NCBI RefSeq assembly: GCF_002873395.1
Contig: NZ_MCUV01000009.1
Span: forward strand, 1-64,000
From: Vibrio sp. 10N.286.49.B3
GTDB lineage: Bacteria; Pseudomonadota; Gammaproteobacteria; Enterobacterales; Vibrionaceae
Length of the DNA stretch: 64,000 nt
Direction of reading: 5' to 3'
Shown: positions 1 to 10,118 of the stretch, in pieces
Layout of the letters: every line of letters begins with the position of its first letter
Position numbering within the stretch: position 1 is the first letter of the stretch
Program-made: the position numbers and the translations under genes
Notes under the pieces: model-generated
What the model saw: only the letters and a program-made list of their open reading frames with translations
Database searches by the model: none
Told to the model about the DNA's origin: nothing

Positions 1-99
1 AGTAATTAATGGAATTGGTATAACTAGAAGTAGTTACTTGTATCGGCTGTATAAATTTATATTATCTTTACATAAGTTAGCGACTGTCTAATCGTTTTG

Positions 100-1110
100 T
101 TACTCCGGTTTATCTATACCAAAGTGCAAATACGCTCTATCCGTTGCGATCCTTCCTCTCGGGGTACGCTGTAAGTACCCTTGCTGAATAAGGTAAGGCT
201 CTAAAACATCTTCTATGGTCTCTTTTTCTTCTCCAATCGCTGCAGCGACATTATCGAGACCAACCGGACCACCAGCAAATTTTTCAATAATCGCCAGTAG
301 CAGTTTTCTATCCATGTAATCAAAACCGCGCGCATCGACATCCAGCATATCTAACGCACTATCGGCGATATCTGGTGAAATATGACCATCACTTTTCACT
401 TCCGCGTAATCTCGAACACGACGCAATAAACGGTTCGCAATACGAGGCGTACCGCGGGCTCGACGTGCCACTTCTAAAGCGCCGCCAGACTCCATTGATA
501 GATTTAAGCAATCAGCACTACGTTGAACGATATGCTGCAAATCATCAACATTATAAAACTCTAAGCGCTGTACAATACCAAAACGGTCGCGTAGCGGTGA
601 GGTTAACGACCCAGCTCGTGTTGTAGCACCAATTAAGGTAAATGGCGGTAAATCGATTTTAATAGAGCGTGCAGCAGGACCTTCACCGATCATGATATCT
701 AGCTGATAATCTTCCATCGCTGGATAAAGCACTTCTTCTACGTTAGGGCTCAAGCGGTGGATTTCATCGATAAATAAAATATCGTTTTCTTCTAAGTTTG
801 TCAGTAAGGCTGCAAGATCACCGGCTTTTTCTAACACAGGACCTGAAGTGGTGCGTATATTCACTTCCATCTCATTGGCAACAATATTCGCTAGTGTCGT
901 TTTACCTAAACCTGGAGGACCAAAGATCAATAAATGATCCAGCGCCTCACCACGCATTTGTGCCGCTTTGATGAAGATCTCCATCTGATCTCGAACATGA
1001 TCTTGACCACGGTAATCGGCTAGCTTCTTCGGGCGAATGGCGCGATCGATAACGTCTTCATCTTTAAATACTGGGTTATCTGGAGCAATGAGGCGATCAG
1101 CTTCAATCAT
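100..1110 (-). CDS. ruvB: Holliday junction branch migration ATPase RuvB
   Basis: Hexameric AAA+ motor that, with RuvA, drives branch migration of Holliday junctions during recombinational repair. The 336-residue product has Walker A GPPGLGKT at about residues 64-71, a Walker B/DEIH motif near 115, the sensor stretch GATTRAGSL, and a C-terminal winged helix ([10 protein letters not shown] onward). Length is normal for the family. The ATG is preceded by an AGGAA ribosome site. It lies 36 bp downstream of ruvA on the same strand and probably shares the ruvA transcript, and hence the SOS box at 1806-1821. Identification is secure. Confidence 0.98.
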   Translation of the reverse strand: MIEADRLIAPDNPVFKDEDVIDRAIRPKKLADYRGQDHVRDQMEIFIKAAQMRGEALDHLLIFGPPGLGKTTLANIVANEMEVNIRTTSGPVLEKAGDLAALLTNLEENDILFIDEIHRLSPNVEEVLYPAMEDYQLDIMIGEGPAARSIKIDLPPFTLIGATTRAGSLTSPLRDRFGIVQRLEFYNVDDLQHIVQRSADCLNLSMESGGALEVARRARGTPRIANRLLRRVRDYAEVKSDGHISPDIADSALDMLDVDARGFDYMDRKLLLAIIEKFAGGPVGLDNVAAAIGEEKETIEDVLEPYLIQQGYLQRTPRGRIATDRAYLHFGIDKPE

Positions 1111-1146
1111 AATGGCGTTCCTAATTTAATCAGACTCATGGTAACG

Positions 1147-1755
1147 CTATACCATCGCTCGTAAAGCTTCTTTAATCACAGCTTCGCTACTCATATCCGG
1201 TTTTATCACTTGTGATACGATTTTCGATGCTTGGGTAGGCTTATAACCTAAAGCAATTAATGCGCTAACCGCTTCATCTTCTGCTTTAGGGGCAGAGACA
1301 CTGTCCATTGGGGCTGCGTCAGTGGCAGGCGTAAATAAATCCCCCGCTCCCCAACCTTTAAGCCTATCTTTCATTTCAACCACGAGGCGTTCAGCGGTTT
1401 TCCTACCCACGCCTGGTAATTTAATTAAGGTTGAAACATCTTCACGCTCAACACTGGCAACAAACTGGCTAGCACTCATTCCCGATAGAATTGCTAATCC
1501 AAGTTTAGGACCTACCCCGTTGGCTTTGATTACTTCTCGGAATAAAGCACGCTCTTTAACGGTATTGAAGCCATACAATAATTGTGCATCCTCACGGACA
1601 ACAAAATGGGTATAAATAATCGCTTCATCCCCAATCTGAGGTAGCTCATAAAAACAACTCATTGGCATTTGAACTTCATAGCCAATACCACCAACTTCTA
1701 TCAATAATTCAGGGGGTTGTTTTTCAATAAGAGTGCCACGAAGACGTCCGATCAC
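1147..1755 (-). CDS. ruvA: Holliday junction DNA-binding protein RuvA
   Basis: RuvA tetramers bind the four-way junction and load RuvB. The 202-residue protein shows the N-terminal OB-fold (MIGRLRGTL), two helix-hairpin-helix motifs ([13 protein letters not shown] and [12 protein letters not shown]) and a C-terminal RuvB-binding helical domain after an Ala/Pro linker. The start codon is GTG (complement of 1753-1755), with AAGGA about 11 nt upstream. This start gives the conserved N-terminus, so it is preferred over internal ATGs. A LexA-type operator lies about 50 bp upstream, which indicates SOS control of ruvAB separate from ruvC, as in E. coli. Confidence 0.97.
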   Translation of the reverse strand: MIGRLRGTLIEKQPPELLIEVGGIGYEVQMPMSCFYELPQIGDEAIIYTHFVVREDAQLLYGFNTVKERALFREVIKANGVGPKLGLAILSGMSASQFVASVEREDVSTLIKLPGVGRKTAERLVVEMKDRLKGWGAGDLFTPATDAAPMDSVSAPKAEDEAVSALIALGYKPTQASKIVSQVIKPDMSSEAVIKEALRAMV

Positions 1756-1805
1756 AATAAGGTATCCTTGGGAATAAAGTAGAATGAAGCGATAATAATA
1801 AATAA

Positions 1806-1821
1806 CTGGATGGATAGCCAG
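1806..1821 (-). promoter_or_regulatory. Probable LexA (SOS) box upstream of ruvA
   Basis: The palindrome CTGGATGGATAGCCAG (plus strand) has the CTGG-N8-CCAG form that I recall for the E. coli ruvAB SOS operator, a variant of CTGT-N8-ACAG. It sits in the 81-bp ruvC-ruvA gap, about 50 bp before the ruvA GTG. The position and symmetry are seen directly; LexA binding is inferred. Confidence 0.75.
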
Positions 1822-1836
1822 TAAAGAATGGCAAAT

Positions 1837-2358
1837 CTATCGATAGCGCCCTCTTCTCGCGCCTGTCGCTTTGCCTGCCATCGCAATGAGGGTTTTATTG
1901 GTATTCGCATGACAAATCGCCACGCCTAAGGCATCCGCTGCATCCGCTTGTGGTTTCGCTGGCAGCTTTAACATGTTCATTACCATATGCTGCACTTGAG
2001 TTTTATCTGCCCCGCCACTGCCAGTCACCGCTTGCTTAATAAGTCGTGCGGCATATTCATAAACAGGTAAATCAGCATTCACTGCAGCGACAATCGCGCT
2101 TCCTCTTGCTTGACCAAGTTTGAGTGCTGAGTCGGCATTTTTGGACATAAAGACTTGCTCGATAGCAAATACATCCGGTTGAAACTGAGTAATAATTTCG
2201 CTAACGCCTGCATAGATTTGTTTTAGTCGTCCAGGTAGCTCTTTTTCAGACATGCGAATACAGCCGCTACCAAGATATTGAAGATGACGACCATTTTGAC
2301 GGATAACGCCATAGCCTGTAATACGAGAACCAGGATCAATCCCTAGAATTATGGACAT
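1837..2358 (-). CDS. ruvC: Holliday junction resolvase RuvC
   Basis: Homodimeric Mg-dependent endonuclease that cuts Holliday junctions in the RuvABC resolvasome. The 173-residue sequence begins with the RNase H-like [14 protein letters not shown] strand carrying the first catalytic Asp (residue 8). It continues with [22 protein letters not shown] (catalytic Glu) and ends with the acidic [15 protein letters not shown] helix. It is separated from ruvA by an 81-bp gap holding the SOS box, so it probably uses its own promoter or read-through from aspS. A terminator hairpin lies between aspS and ruvC. Confidence 0.97.
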   Translation of the reverse strand: MSIILGIDPGSRITGYGVIRQNGRHLQYLGSGCIRMSEKELPGRLKQIYAGVSEIITQFQPDVFAIEQVFMSKNADSALKLGQARGSAIVAAVNADLPVYEYAARLIKQAVTGSGGADKTQVQHMVMNMLKLPAKPQADAADALGVAICHANTNKTLIAMAGKATGARRGRYR

Positions 2359-2382
2359 AAGTAATTCCGATAGATATAAAAA

Positions 2383-2403
2383 ATGCCCGCATTATACGGG
2401 CAT
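2383..2403 (-). terminator. Intrinsic terminator of aspS
   Basis: ATGCCCG/CGGGCAT is a 7-bp stem with a 7-nt loop, followed on the minus strand by a T run. A second inverted repeat (ATTCGCT/AGCGAAT, 2411-2431) lies just upstream, touching the aspS stop codon. Termination is probably partial, because ruvC begins only about 25 bp further on. Confidence 0.75.
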
Positions 2404-2430
2404 TGATGTCATTCGCTAAAATGAAGCGAA

Positions 2431-4206
2431 TTAAGCGTCTTTTTTGTCAGCCAGTTTAACGGCAACAGAAAGCTCTTCAAGCGATGCTGGGTTTGCAGCG
2501 CTTGGTGCGTTAGTTAGTAGACATGCTGCTGCTGTTGTTTTCGGGAAAGCAATAACATCACGAATGTTGTCTGTTCCACACAGTAGCATTGCAAGACGAT
2601 CTAGACCAAATGCTAGACCAGCATGTGGTGGAGTACCGTACTTAAGTGCATCAAGTAGGAAGCCGAACTTCTCTTGCTGCTCTTGCGCTTCGATACCTAG
2701 GATATCAAATACCGCACTTTGCATTTCAGCGTTGTGAATACGTACAGAACCGCCACCAACTTCGTAGCCGTTAATAACCATATCGTATGCATTTGAATTT
2801 GCAGCTGATGGGTTTGCTTTTAGCTCTTCAGCCGTTACACCTAGTGGCGAAGTGAATGGGTGGTGCATTGCATGCAGGTTACCTTCATCGTCTTCTTCGA
2901 ACATTGGGAAATCAACAACCCAAAGTGGTGCCCAAGCATTTGTATCGGTTAACTCTAGGTCTTCACCAAGCTTGATACGTAGTGCGCCCATTGCTTCTGC
3001 AACAATACCCGCTTTATCAGCACCAAATAGGATGATATCACCCGTTTCAGCTTCAGTACGCTCTAGAATGCCTGTTACGATCTCTTCATTTAAGAATTTA
3101 GCAACAGGAGATTGAACACCTTCAAAGCCTGCAGCGCGATCATTCACTTTCATCCAAGCTAGACCTTTCGCACCGTAGATACCAACAAACTTGCCGTACT
3201 CGTCAATTTGCTTACGTGACAGTTTAGCACCGCCTGGTACACGAATAACGGCTACACGACCTTTTTCGTCGTTAGCTGGACCGGCAAATACTTGGAATTC
3301 AACATCTTTAACAAGATCAGCAACATCCACAAGCTCAAGTGGGTTACGTAGATCTGGCTTATCTGAACCGAAACGACGAATTGCTTCAGAGAATGGCATT
3401 ACTGGGAATGCGCCTAAATCGATATTCAGTAGCTCTTTCCACATACCGTGAACTAAACGCTCGGTAATTTCACGAACTTGATCCGCAGAAAGGAAAGAAG
3501 TTTCGATATCAATTTGAGTAAATTCAGGTTGACGATCGGCACGTAAATCTTCATCACGGAAACATTTAACGATTTGGTAGTAACGATCAAAACCAGACAT
3601 CATCAGCAGTTGCTTAAATAGCTGAGGTGATTGTGGCAGCGCGTAGAAGCTACCTTTGTGTACACGACTTGGTACAAGGTAATCACGAGCACCTTCTGGC
3701 GTTGCTTTTGTTAGTACTGGTGTTTCGATATCTAAGAATAAGTTCTCATCTAGGAAACGACGTACGTAGCTTGAAGCACGTGCACGAAGCTTGATACGAT
3801 CACTCATTTCAAGACGACGTAAATCAATGTAACGGTACTTCAGACGTTGCTCTTCTGAGTTCGTTTGGTTGAAATCCAGTGGCAGTGCTTCTGAACGGTT
3901 GATGATTTCAAGCCCTGTTGCAAGCAGCTCAACTTCGCCCGTTTTCATATCTTTATTGATTTGGCTATCAGGACGTAGACGTACTTCACCTGTAAACTTA
4001 ATACAGAATTCATTACGTAGTTGGCTTGCAACCTCGAAGATATCTTTCATATCTGGGTCTACAACCACCTGAACGATACCTTCGCGATCTCGCATGTCGA
4101 TGAAGATAAGACCACCTAAATCACGACGGCGGTTAACCCAGCCGCATAGTTCTACCGTTTGTCCAGCAAGGGTTTTGTCCAGGTTACCACAGTAATGGGT
4201 ACGCAT
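2431..4206 (-). CDS. aspS: Aspartyl-tRNA synthetase
   Basis: Class II synthetase that charges tRNA-Asp. The 591-residue protein has an N-terminal OB-fold anticodon-binding domain ([15 protein letters not shown] near residue 20), class II motif 2 ([19 protein letters not shown] near 217), the bacterial GAD insertion domain (about 290-420), and motif 3 ([13 protein letters not shown]) near the C-terminus. This is the long bacterial form. It is divergent from cmoA across a 421-bp gap and is upstream of ruvC, the usual gammaproteobacterial neighbourhood. Confidence 0.98.
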   Translation of the reverse strand: MRTHYCGNLDKTLAGQTVELCGWVNRRRDLGGLIFIDMRDREGIVQVVVDPDMKDIFEVASQLRNEFCIKFTGEVRLRPDSQINKDMKTGEVELLATGLEIINRSEALPLDFNQTNSEEQRLKYRYIDLRRLEMSDRIKLRARASSYVRRFLDENLFLDIETPVLTKATPEGARDYLVPSRVHKGSFYALPQSPQLFKQLLMMSGFDRYYQIVKCFRDEDLRADRQPEFTQIDIETSFLSADQVREITERLVHGMWKELLNIDLGAFPVMPFSEAIRRFGSDKPDLRNPLELVDVADLVKDVEFQVFAGPANDEKGRVAVIRVPGGAKLSRKQIDEYGKFVGIYGAKGLAWMKVNDRAAGFEGVQSPVAKFLNEEIVTGILERTEAETGDIILFGADKAGIVAEAMGALRIKLGEDLELTDTNAWAPLWVVDFPMFEEDDEGNLHAMHHPFTSPLGVTAEELKANPSAANSNAYDMVINGYEVGGGSVRIHNAEMQSAVFDILGIEAQEQQEKFGFLLDALKYGTPPHAGLAFGLDRLAMLLCGTDNIRDVIAFPKTTAAACLLTNAPSAANPASLEELSVAVKLADKKDA

Positions 4207-5356
<1,150 letters not shown>

Positions 5357-5482
5357 TTCGTTATAACCAAGCGCTTTTGTTTACTTGCTTATTGAGCGTA
5401 TTGGTATGGTTCATCTATTTTCAATATAGCCTATTGTTGTTTTTTAACAGTACGATAGGCACATTACTAGGAACACGGTTAC

Positions 5483-6454
5483 ATGTTCAACTTTGCTAAC
5501 TTCTATCAACTTATTGCTCAAGATACTCGCCTACAGCCTTGGTTAAATACCTTGCCACAACAATTAACCGATTGGGGTAATGCCGACCATGGTGACTTTG
5601 ACCGTTGGGTTAGAGCTTTAAATAAAATACCCTCTGACCTGCCAAGTAATATTGAATTAAAGCAATCAGTAACGATCGATTCATCAGCACCAATGGTCGA
5701 TGGCGAGCGCAAAAAACTAGAAAGTCTATTAAAAACGTTTCACCCTTGGCGTAAAGGTCCTTTTACTGTTCATGACATTCATATTGATACTGAATGGCGC
5801 TCTGACTGGAAATGGGATCGCCTTTTACCTCATATCACACCGCTAAAGAATCGTTCGGTTCTCGATGTTGGCTGTGGTAATGGTTACCACATGTGGCGCA
5901 TGCTAGGTGAAGAAGCGCGTTTGTGTGTGGGTATCGATCCTTCACACCTGTTTTTAATTCAATTTGAAGCGATTCGTAAATTGATGGCTGACGATCAGCG
6001 TGCGCATCTTTTGCCTTTAGGGATCGAACAACTACCAAAATTAGAAGCCTTTGATACCGTCTTTAGCATGGGTGTTCTTTACCATCGCCGCTCACCGCTT
6101 GATCATCTGATTCAGTTGAAAAACCAACTCGTTTCGGGTGGTGAATTAGTGCTGGAAACACTGGTTATTGAAGGTGATGAAAATACCGTTTTAGTGCCAA
6201 TGGATCGCTATGCTCAAATGCGCAATGTTTACTTTTTCCCATCGGCAAAAGCACTGAAAAGATGGCTAGAGCAAACTGGTTTTGTCAACGTTCGAATTGT
6301 TGATGAATGCGTAACATCAGTTGGAGAGCAACGTTCAACGCAATGGATGACGCATAATTCTCTGCCAGATTACTTAGATCCAAATGATTCTACTAAAACG
6401 ATAGAAGGACACCCTGCCCCTCGTCGTGCGATATTAATCGCAAATAAAGCATAA
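5483..6454 (+). CDS. cmoB: tRNA U34 carboxymethyltransferase CmoB
   Basis: Transfers the carboxymethyl group from carboxy-SAM to 5-hydroxyuridine 34 of tRNA, giving cmo5U. The 323-residue product has a family-specific N-terminal region (residues 1-110, with HPWRKGPF near 87) and a Rossmann methyltransferase core with [15 protein letters not shown] at 126-140. The partner cmoA is immediately upstream, so the two are probably co-transcribed. The unit ends at a clear hairpin about 50 bp after the stop codon. Confidence 0.97.
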   Translation: MFNFANFYQLIAQDTRLQPWLNTLPQQLTDWGNADHGDFDRWVRALNKIPSDLPSNIELKQSVTIDSSAPMVDGERKKLESLLKTFHPWRKGPFTVHDIHIDTEWRSDWKWDRLLPHITPLKNRSVLDVGCGNGYHMWRMLGEEARLCVGIDPSHLFLIQFEAIRKLMADDQRAHLLPLGIEQLPKLEAFDTVFSMGVLYHRRSPLDHLIQLKNQLVSGGELVLETLVIEGDENTVLVPMDRYAQMRNVYFFPSAKALKRWLEQTGFVNVRIVDECVTSVGEQRSTQWMTHNSLPDYLDPNDSTKTIEGHPAPRRAILIANKA

Positions 6455-6501
6455 TTGACATAAGTCTGACGTAATTGTTGCACTATTGCTCACTGTTAAC
6501 A

Positions 6502-6526
6502 TAAGGATGCTTCACGCATCCTTTTT
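6502..6526 (+). terminator. Intrinsic terminator after cmoB
   Basis: AAGGATGC/GCATCCTT forms an 8-bp stem around a short TTCAC-type loop, followed by a T6 tract. It separates cmoAB from the retropepsin operon that starts at 6619. Confidence 0.8.
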
Positions 6527-6618
6527 TATACGCTAAACTCCCCCCATCGTTGCGATTGCCAATCTATCCAGTGACTTACTCAAATATTAAGATTGGTCTT
6601 ATTTTTTAAAGGTTATTC

Positions 6619-7380
6619 ATGTACAAGCGTTTTACACCTATTTTGGTGGTTGGCTTACTTTCAGGATGTACGCTTACTAGCGGTGAAAAATATCACCAAG
6701 ACACTTTACAAGCTATCCAGAACTCTGAATCCAGCATTGCCAATCGAATGTATAATTTAGAGTTACAACTTAGTAACCAAACCGATTATATCGAAAGTTT
6801 AGAAAATGAAATTATCGATATGAACAATGACCTAAACGACACTATCATTGCTTTGTCTCCACCTAATAATGATGATGACATTGACGTTGCCCTTGAGCCT
6901 GAACCTATCACGACTGAAGCTAACAATGAGCCGCTTCACACGCCTTCTGAAACGATCATTCTTGGTTCTGTTGAGACCATTGAAATAGATTCCGTCAAGC
7001 AAACATTTAAAGCCAGAATTGATACGGGCAGTGCTTTATCATCTTTAAATGCGGTCGATATTGAGGAATTTGAGCGTAATGGTAAGCAATGGGTTAGGTT
7101 TCATCTAAGCGGCACGTCTGACGCTCAGACTGACAGCAAATGGATTGAAGCACCCGTCTCTCGCTATGTGAAAATTCGCCAACCAACAGCCGGAACAGTA
7201 GAAAGACGCATTGTTGTCGATTTACGCGTTAAAGTTGGACAAATACATGAAAAAACTCAGTTTACATTGGCAGATCGCTCACAAATGAGCCACTCTATAT
7301 TACTTGGACGTGAATTTATTAAAGACATCGCTTTAGTAGATGTGAGCCAAGAGTTTATACATACGGAAAATAAAGACTAG
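6619..7380 (+). CDS. Retropepsin-like (putative zinc protease family) lipoprotein
   Basis: 253 residues. The N-terminus is a lipoprotein signal with lipobox LLSGC (Cys 17), then a heptad-like acidic stretch (about 25-80), a Pro/Glu linker, and a domain from about 113 to 245. That domain carries the aspartic-protease signature DTGS at residues 135-138 and the later hydrophobic-Gly motif ILLGREF. The family was once named an ATP-dependent zinc protease (DUF785), but the visible motif is retropepsin-like. The lipid anchor places it at the envelope. It is the first gene of a tight operon with the transglutaminase-7TM protein (13-bp gap) and an ATP-grasp ligase. The substrate is unknown; the partners suggest turnover or processing of a peptide-tagged envelope product. 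Confidence 0.85.
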   Translation: MYKRFTPILVVGLLSGCTLTSGEKYHQDTLQAIQNSESSIANRMYNLELQLSNQTDYIESLENEIIDMNNDLNDTIIALSPPNNDDDIDVALEPEPITTEANNEPLHTPSETIILGSVETIEIDSVKQTFKARIDTGSALSSLNAVDIEEFERNGKQWVRFHLSGTSDAQTDSKWIEAPVSRYVKIRQPTAGTVERRIVVDLRVKVGQIHEKTQFTLADRSQMSHSILLGREFIKDIALVDVSQEFIHTENKD

Positions 7381-7393
7381 GGTAAGCGAAGTT

Positions 7394-8899
7394 ATGACGT
7401 CAAGAATTCCTTTTTACATCTCTATTGTACTGTTAATTGCAGCAGGCATCGCGCTGAGTATGCTTCGCCATGAAAACTACGGTGTTCCTTGGACACCAGG
7501 CGAAACAAAACAAGTTTGGGATATTGAAGCTCGTGTTGAACTCAACGCACTAGGCGACGCGGTTAAGGTCTCGCTTGCTGCGCCACATACACAACCAGGC
7601 TTTACATTAACAAGTGAATCAGCGTCATCACCAGGTTACGGTGTTTCTTATTTAAATACTGATGCTGGTCGTCGTGCTGAATGGTCAATCCGCCAAGCAT
7701 CTGGTCCGCAAACTATCTACTACAAAACTCAATTTCTGGTTGACCCTCAGGCTAAGGTCGATGAGCAAAAACCAGAAGGTGATATTAAAAAACCTATCTT
7801 TGATGGACCAGAAGAAGCCGCTGCTGTTGCCTTGATCGATCAAGCCATGCAAGTTTCGGCTGATAACATTACTTTCACTCGTGAGTTGATCAAGACGATT
7901 AATAGCTCAGAGAACCAAAACGCCGCTTTATTACTCAATAACCTGTCCAAAGTCTCTGCAACGCATGCGCTGCTTAATTATGCTCAAGTTTATAACAAAC
8001 AAGTGGGCGTTATTGAGCTTGAAGATGGTCGTCGCCGTCAAAGCATTCAGCATATGCTACAGGTTTGGGATGGCGAACGATGGGTCCTTTTTTCTGCTGA
8101 AACTGGCACACAATTGGTCAATCCAAACATTCTTATCTGGGATGAGTCAAACGTTTCATTATTAGATGTGGTTGGCGGTAAAAACAGCGCCGTTCACTTC
8201 TCAATGATCTTACAAGATGTTTCACCAAAAGAGGCGACCAACAGTAAAGTTGAAGCGGATGCCCTACTGAATCTATCTATTCATAGCCTACCTTTAGAAG
8301 AACAAGCGATGTTTAAAACCATCATGCTTATTCCTATTGGTGCTTTAATTGTTGTTTTCCTACGCGTCATTATTGGCCTAAAAACATCAGGTACTTTCAT
8401 GCCGGTGTTGATTGCGGTTGCGTTTGTTCAAACTCAATTGGTGACAGGTATTGTTGGCTTCTTGCTGATTGTCGGTACGGGTTTAATCATTCGTAGCTAT
8501 TTATCCAAACTGAACTTATTGTTAGTTGCTAGGATTTCGGCAGTTATTATTACCGTAATATTGATCATTTCTGTCTTTACTGTTGTTGCCTTTAAGATTG
8601 GCTTAACAGAAGGACTTTCCATTACTTTCTTCCCAATGATCATCCTTTCTTGGACCATTGAACGTATGTCAATTCTTTGGGAAGAAGAAGGTCCTAAAGA
8701 AGTACTGATGCAAGGTGGTGGCTCTCTATTTACTGCGGTTCTGGTTTATCTTGCAATGACCAACCCATACATTCAACACCTAACCTTTAACTTTATCGGC
8801 TTACAATTGTTAGTATTAGCGACGATTTTGCTACTGGGTAACTACACTGGCTATCGTCTAACTGAGCTTCGTCGCTTTAAACCACTAGCAGAGGATTAA
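7394..8899 (+). CDS. Inactive transglutaminase fused to 7TM membrane domain
   Basis: 501 residues. It has one N-terminal membrane segment (about 6-24), then an extracytoplasmic UUP1-like domain, and a transglutaminase-like fold (about 150-280; SATHALLNYAQVYNKQVGVIEL). The usual catalytic Cys is not apparent, since Ala-Thr-His stands where a Cys would be expected. The C-terminal half contains about seven hydrophobic helices (residues 310-490). Comparative genomics associates this architecture with ATP-grasp peptide ligases. It is likely an inner-membrane protein that binds peptide-modified ligands outside and relays or moves something across the membrane. The gaps to both flanking genes are 13 and 3 bp, so one transcript is expected. 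The biochemical role is unknown. Confidence 0.85.
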   Translation: MTSRIPFYISIVLLIAAGIALSMLRHENYGVPWTPGETKQVWDIEARVELNALGDAVKVSLAAPHTQPGFTLTSESASSPGYGVSYLNTDAGRRAEWSIRQASGPQTIYYKTQFLVDPQAKVDEQKPEGDIKKPIFDGPEEAAAVALIDQAMQVSADNITFTRELIKTINSSENQNAALLLNNLSKVSATHALLNYAQVYNKQVGVIELEDGRRRQSIQHMLQVWDGERWVLFSAETGTQLVNPNILIWDESNVSLLDVVGGKNSAVHFSMILQDVSPKEATNSKVEADALLNLSIHSLPLEEQAMFKTIMLIPIGALIVVFLRVIIGLKTSGTFMPVLIAVAFVQTQLVTGIVGFLLIVGTGLIIRSYLSKLNLLLVARISAVIITVILIISVFTVVAFKIGLTEGLSITFFPMIILSWTIERMSILWEEEGPKEVLMQGGGSLFTAVLVYLAMTNPYIQHLTFNFIGLQLLVLATILLLGNYTGYRLTELRRFKPLAED

Positions 8900-8902
8900 G
8901 CT

Positions 8903-9871
8903 ATGTTTAAGCAATTTACCTCACCGTTTAAGCTACGTGACAAAGGCATCATGGGCATGAACCAGCGTAACCATAGCTATATTGGTCGCTATAATGATCG
9001 TTCAAAGTATCCTTTGGTTGATGATAAGTTAAAAACGAAAATCATTGCCGAGCAAGCTGGTGCAACTGTGCCAAAATTGATTGGGGTGATTAGTAGCCAA
9101 GCCGAGGTTAAACGCATCCATAAAATGGTTGAGCAATGGCCTGGTTTTGTTATCAAGCCTGCTCAAGGAAGTGGTGGTAAAGGCATTCTCGTCATTACTG
9201 AACATAAAGATGGTGTTTATACTAAGCCTTCAGGTTCTACGATTAATCGTGAAGATGTTGAACGTCATATTAGTAATGCGCTCGCGGGACTTTTCTCTCT
9301 TGGTGGCAAAAATGATGTGGCTGTTGTTGAGAACTTGATTAAGTTTGATAGCTGCTTTGAAGGCTTTAGTTATGAAGGTGTGCCTGATGTGCGTATCATC
9401 GTCTTTAAGGGCTACCCTGTGATGGCGATGATGAGACTATCAACGTCTGCTTCAGATGGTAAAGCGAACCTTCACCAAGGGGCTGTTGGGGTTGGTATTG
9501 ATATCGCAACTGGTAAAGCGGTTCGAGCCGTGCAATTTGATCAACCGGTTGATGTTCACCCTGATACTGGTAAAGATTTAATGCAGCTTCAAGTACCACA
9601 CTGGGAAAAGCTCTTAACGCTTGCTTCTAGCGCTTGGGAAATGACAGGTCTGGGTTACATGGGTACGGATATGGTGCTTGACCAAGAGGAAGGTCCAATG
9701 GTACTAGAGCTGAATGCTCGCCCTGGCTTAGCGATTCAAATTGCCAATGGCTGTGGTTTACTACCAAGGTTGCAGCATATTGAAGGGTTAGGCATGCCTG
9801 CTGATTACCCTAAACCTGCAGAGCGTGTGGCTTATGCAGCCAAGCAGTTTGGTGCGAGTGAAACCGTTTAG
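8903..9871 (+). CDS. RimK-like ATP-grasp ligase (alpha-L-glutamate ligase-like)
   Basis: A 322-residue cytoplasmic enzyme of the RimK-type ATP-grasp superfamily, which forms amide bonds between a carboxylate and an amine using ATP. Visible motifs are the nucleotide-binding FVIKPAQGSGGKGI (82-95), the DVRIIVFKG strand (near 172) and the metal-binding VLELNARPGL (near 270). It lacks the typical N-terminal domain of ribosomal-protein S6 modifier RimK and groups by context with the retropepsin and transglutaminase-7TM genes, of which it is the last. It probably adds an amino acid to a peptide, metabolite or protein; neither substrate can be read from the sequence. The start ATG follows the upstream stop by 3 bp. 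Confidence 0.88.
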   Translation: MFKQFTSPFKLRDKGIMGMNQRNHSYIGRYNDRSKYPLVDDKLKTKIIAEQAGATVPKLIGVISSQAEVKRIHKMVEQWPGFVIKPAQGSGGKGILVITEHKDGVYTKPSGSTINREDVERHISNALAGLFSLGGKNDVAVVENLIKFDSCFEGFSYEGVPDVRIIVFKGYPVMAMMRLSTSASDGKANLHQGAVGVGIDIATGKAVRAVQFDQPVDVHPDTGKDLMQLQVPHWEKLLTLASSAWEMTGLGYMGTDMVLDQEEGPMVLELNARPGLAIQIANGCGLLPRLQHIEGLGMPADYPKPAERVAYAAKQFGASETV

Positions 9872-9892
9872 CGTTACCATTTAGCTTGTTAT

Positions 9893-10014
9893 GCGATGAA
9901 ATGAATTCGATTCCACGAACCGCTCAAGACGTCCCTGTACGCTTAGAAATAGGCATCCATGCCTATTTATGTTCGTTACATCGAACACATTTTATCTCGA
10001 CATTTCATTACCAA
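9893..10014. repeat. Nested palindromic intergenic element
   Basis: Three nested inverted repeats occupy the gap after the ATP-grasp gene. The outer arms are ATGAAATG (from about 9896) and CATTTCAT (to about 10009). The middle arms are TTCGATTCCACGAAC (about 9906-9920) and GTTCGTTACATCGAA (about 9971-9985), matching at 12 of 15. The inner hairpin AAATAGGCAT/ATGCCTATTT is at about 9947-9968. It does not look like a terminator (no T tract) and has no coding potential. It resembles the small folded interspersed repeats found in Vibrionaceae, but only one copy occurs in this window. Confidence 0.5.
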
Positions 10015-10060
10015 GTTGCGCTATGATTTACAGCATCTTTTTTGAAATTTAGATAAATAA

Positions 10061-10087
10061 AAACCTCACTTTGCAGTGAGGTTTTTT
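10061..10087. terminator. Bidirectional terminator between ATP-grasp gene and mukB
   Basis: AAACCTCACT/AGTGAGGTTT is a perfect 10-bp stem with a TTGC loop. It has a T run on the plus side and an A run on the other, so it can serve both the plus-strand retropepsin operon and the minus-strand muk operon. Confidence 0.9.
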
Positions 10088-10118
10088 ATGTGTGTCGCCA
10101 ATAGATGTTAAGTGTTAA

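Noticed and set aside
1..99. Gene or terminator after ruvB at the window edge
   Set aside because: No hairpin with a T tract and no open frame with a ribosome site; the sequence is too short to judge further.
9893..10014. Integron attC site or CRISPR repeat
   Set aside because: There is no attC core-site pair, no integrase nearby and no repeat-spacer periodicity.
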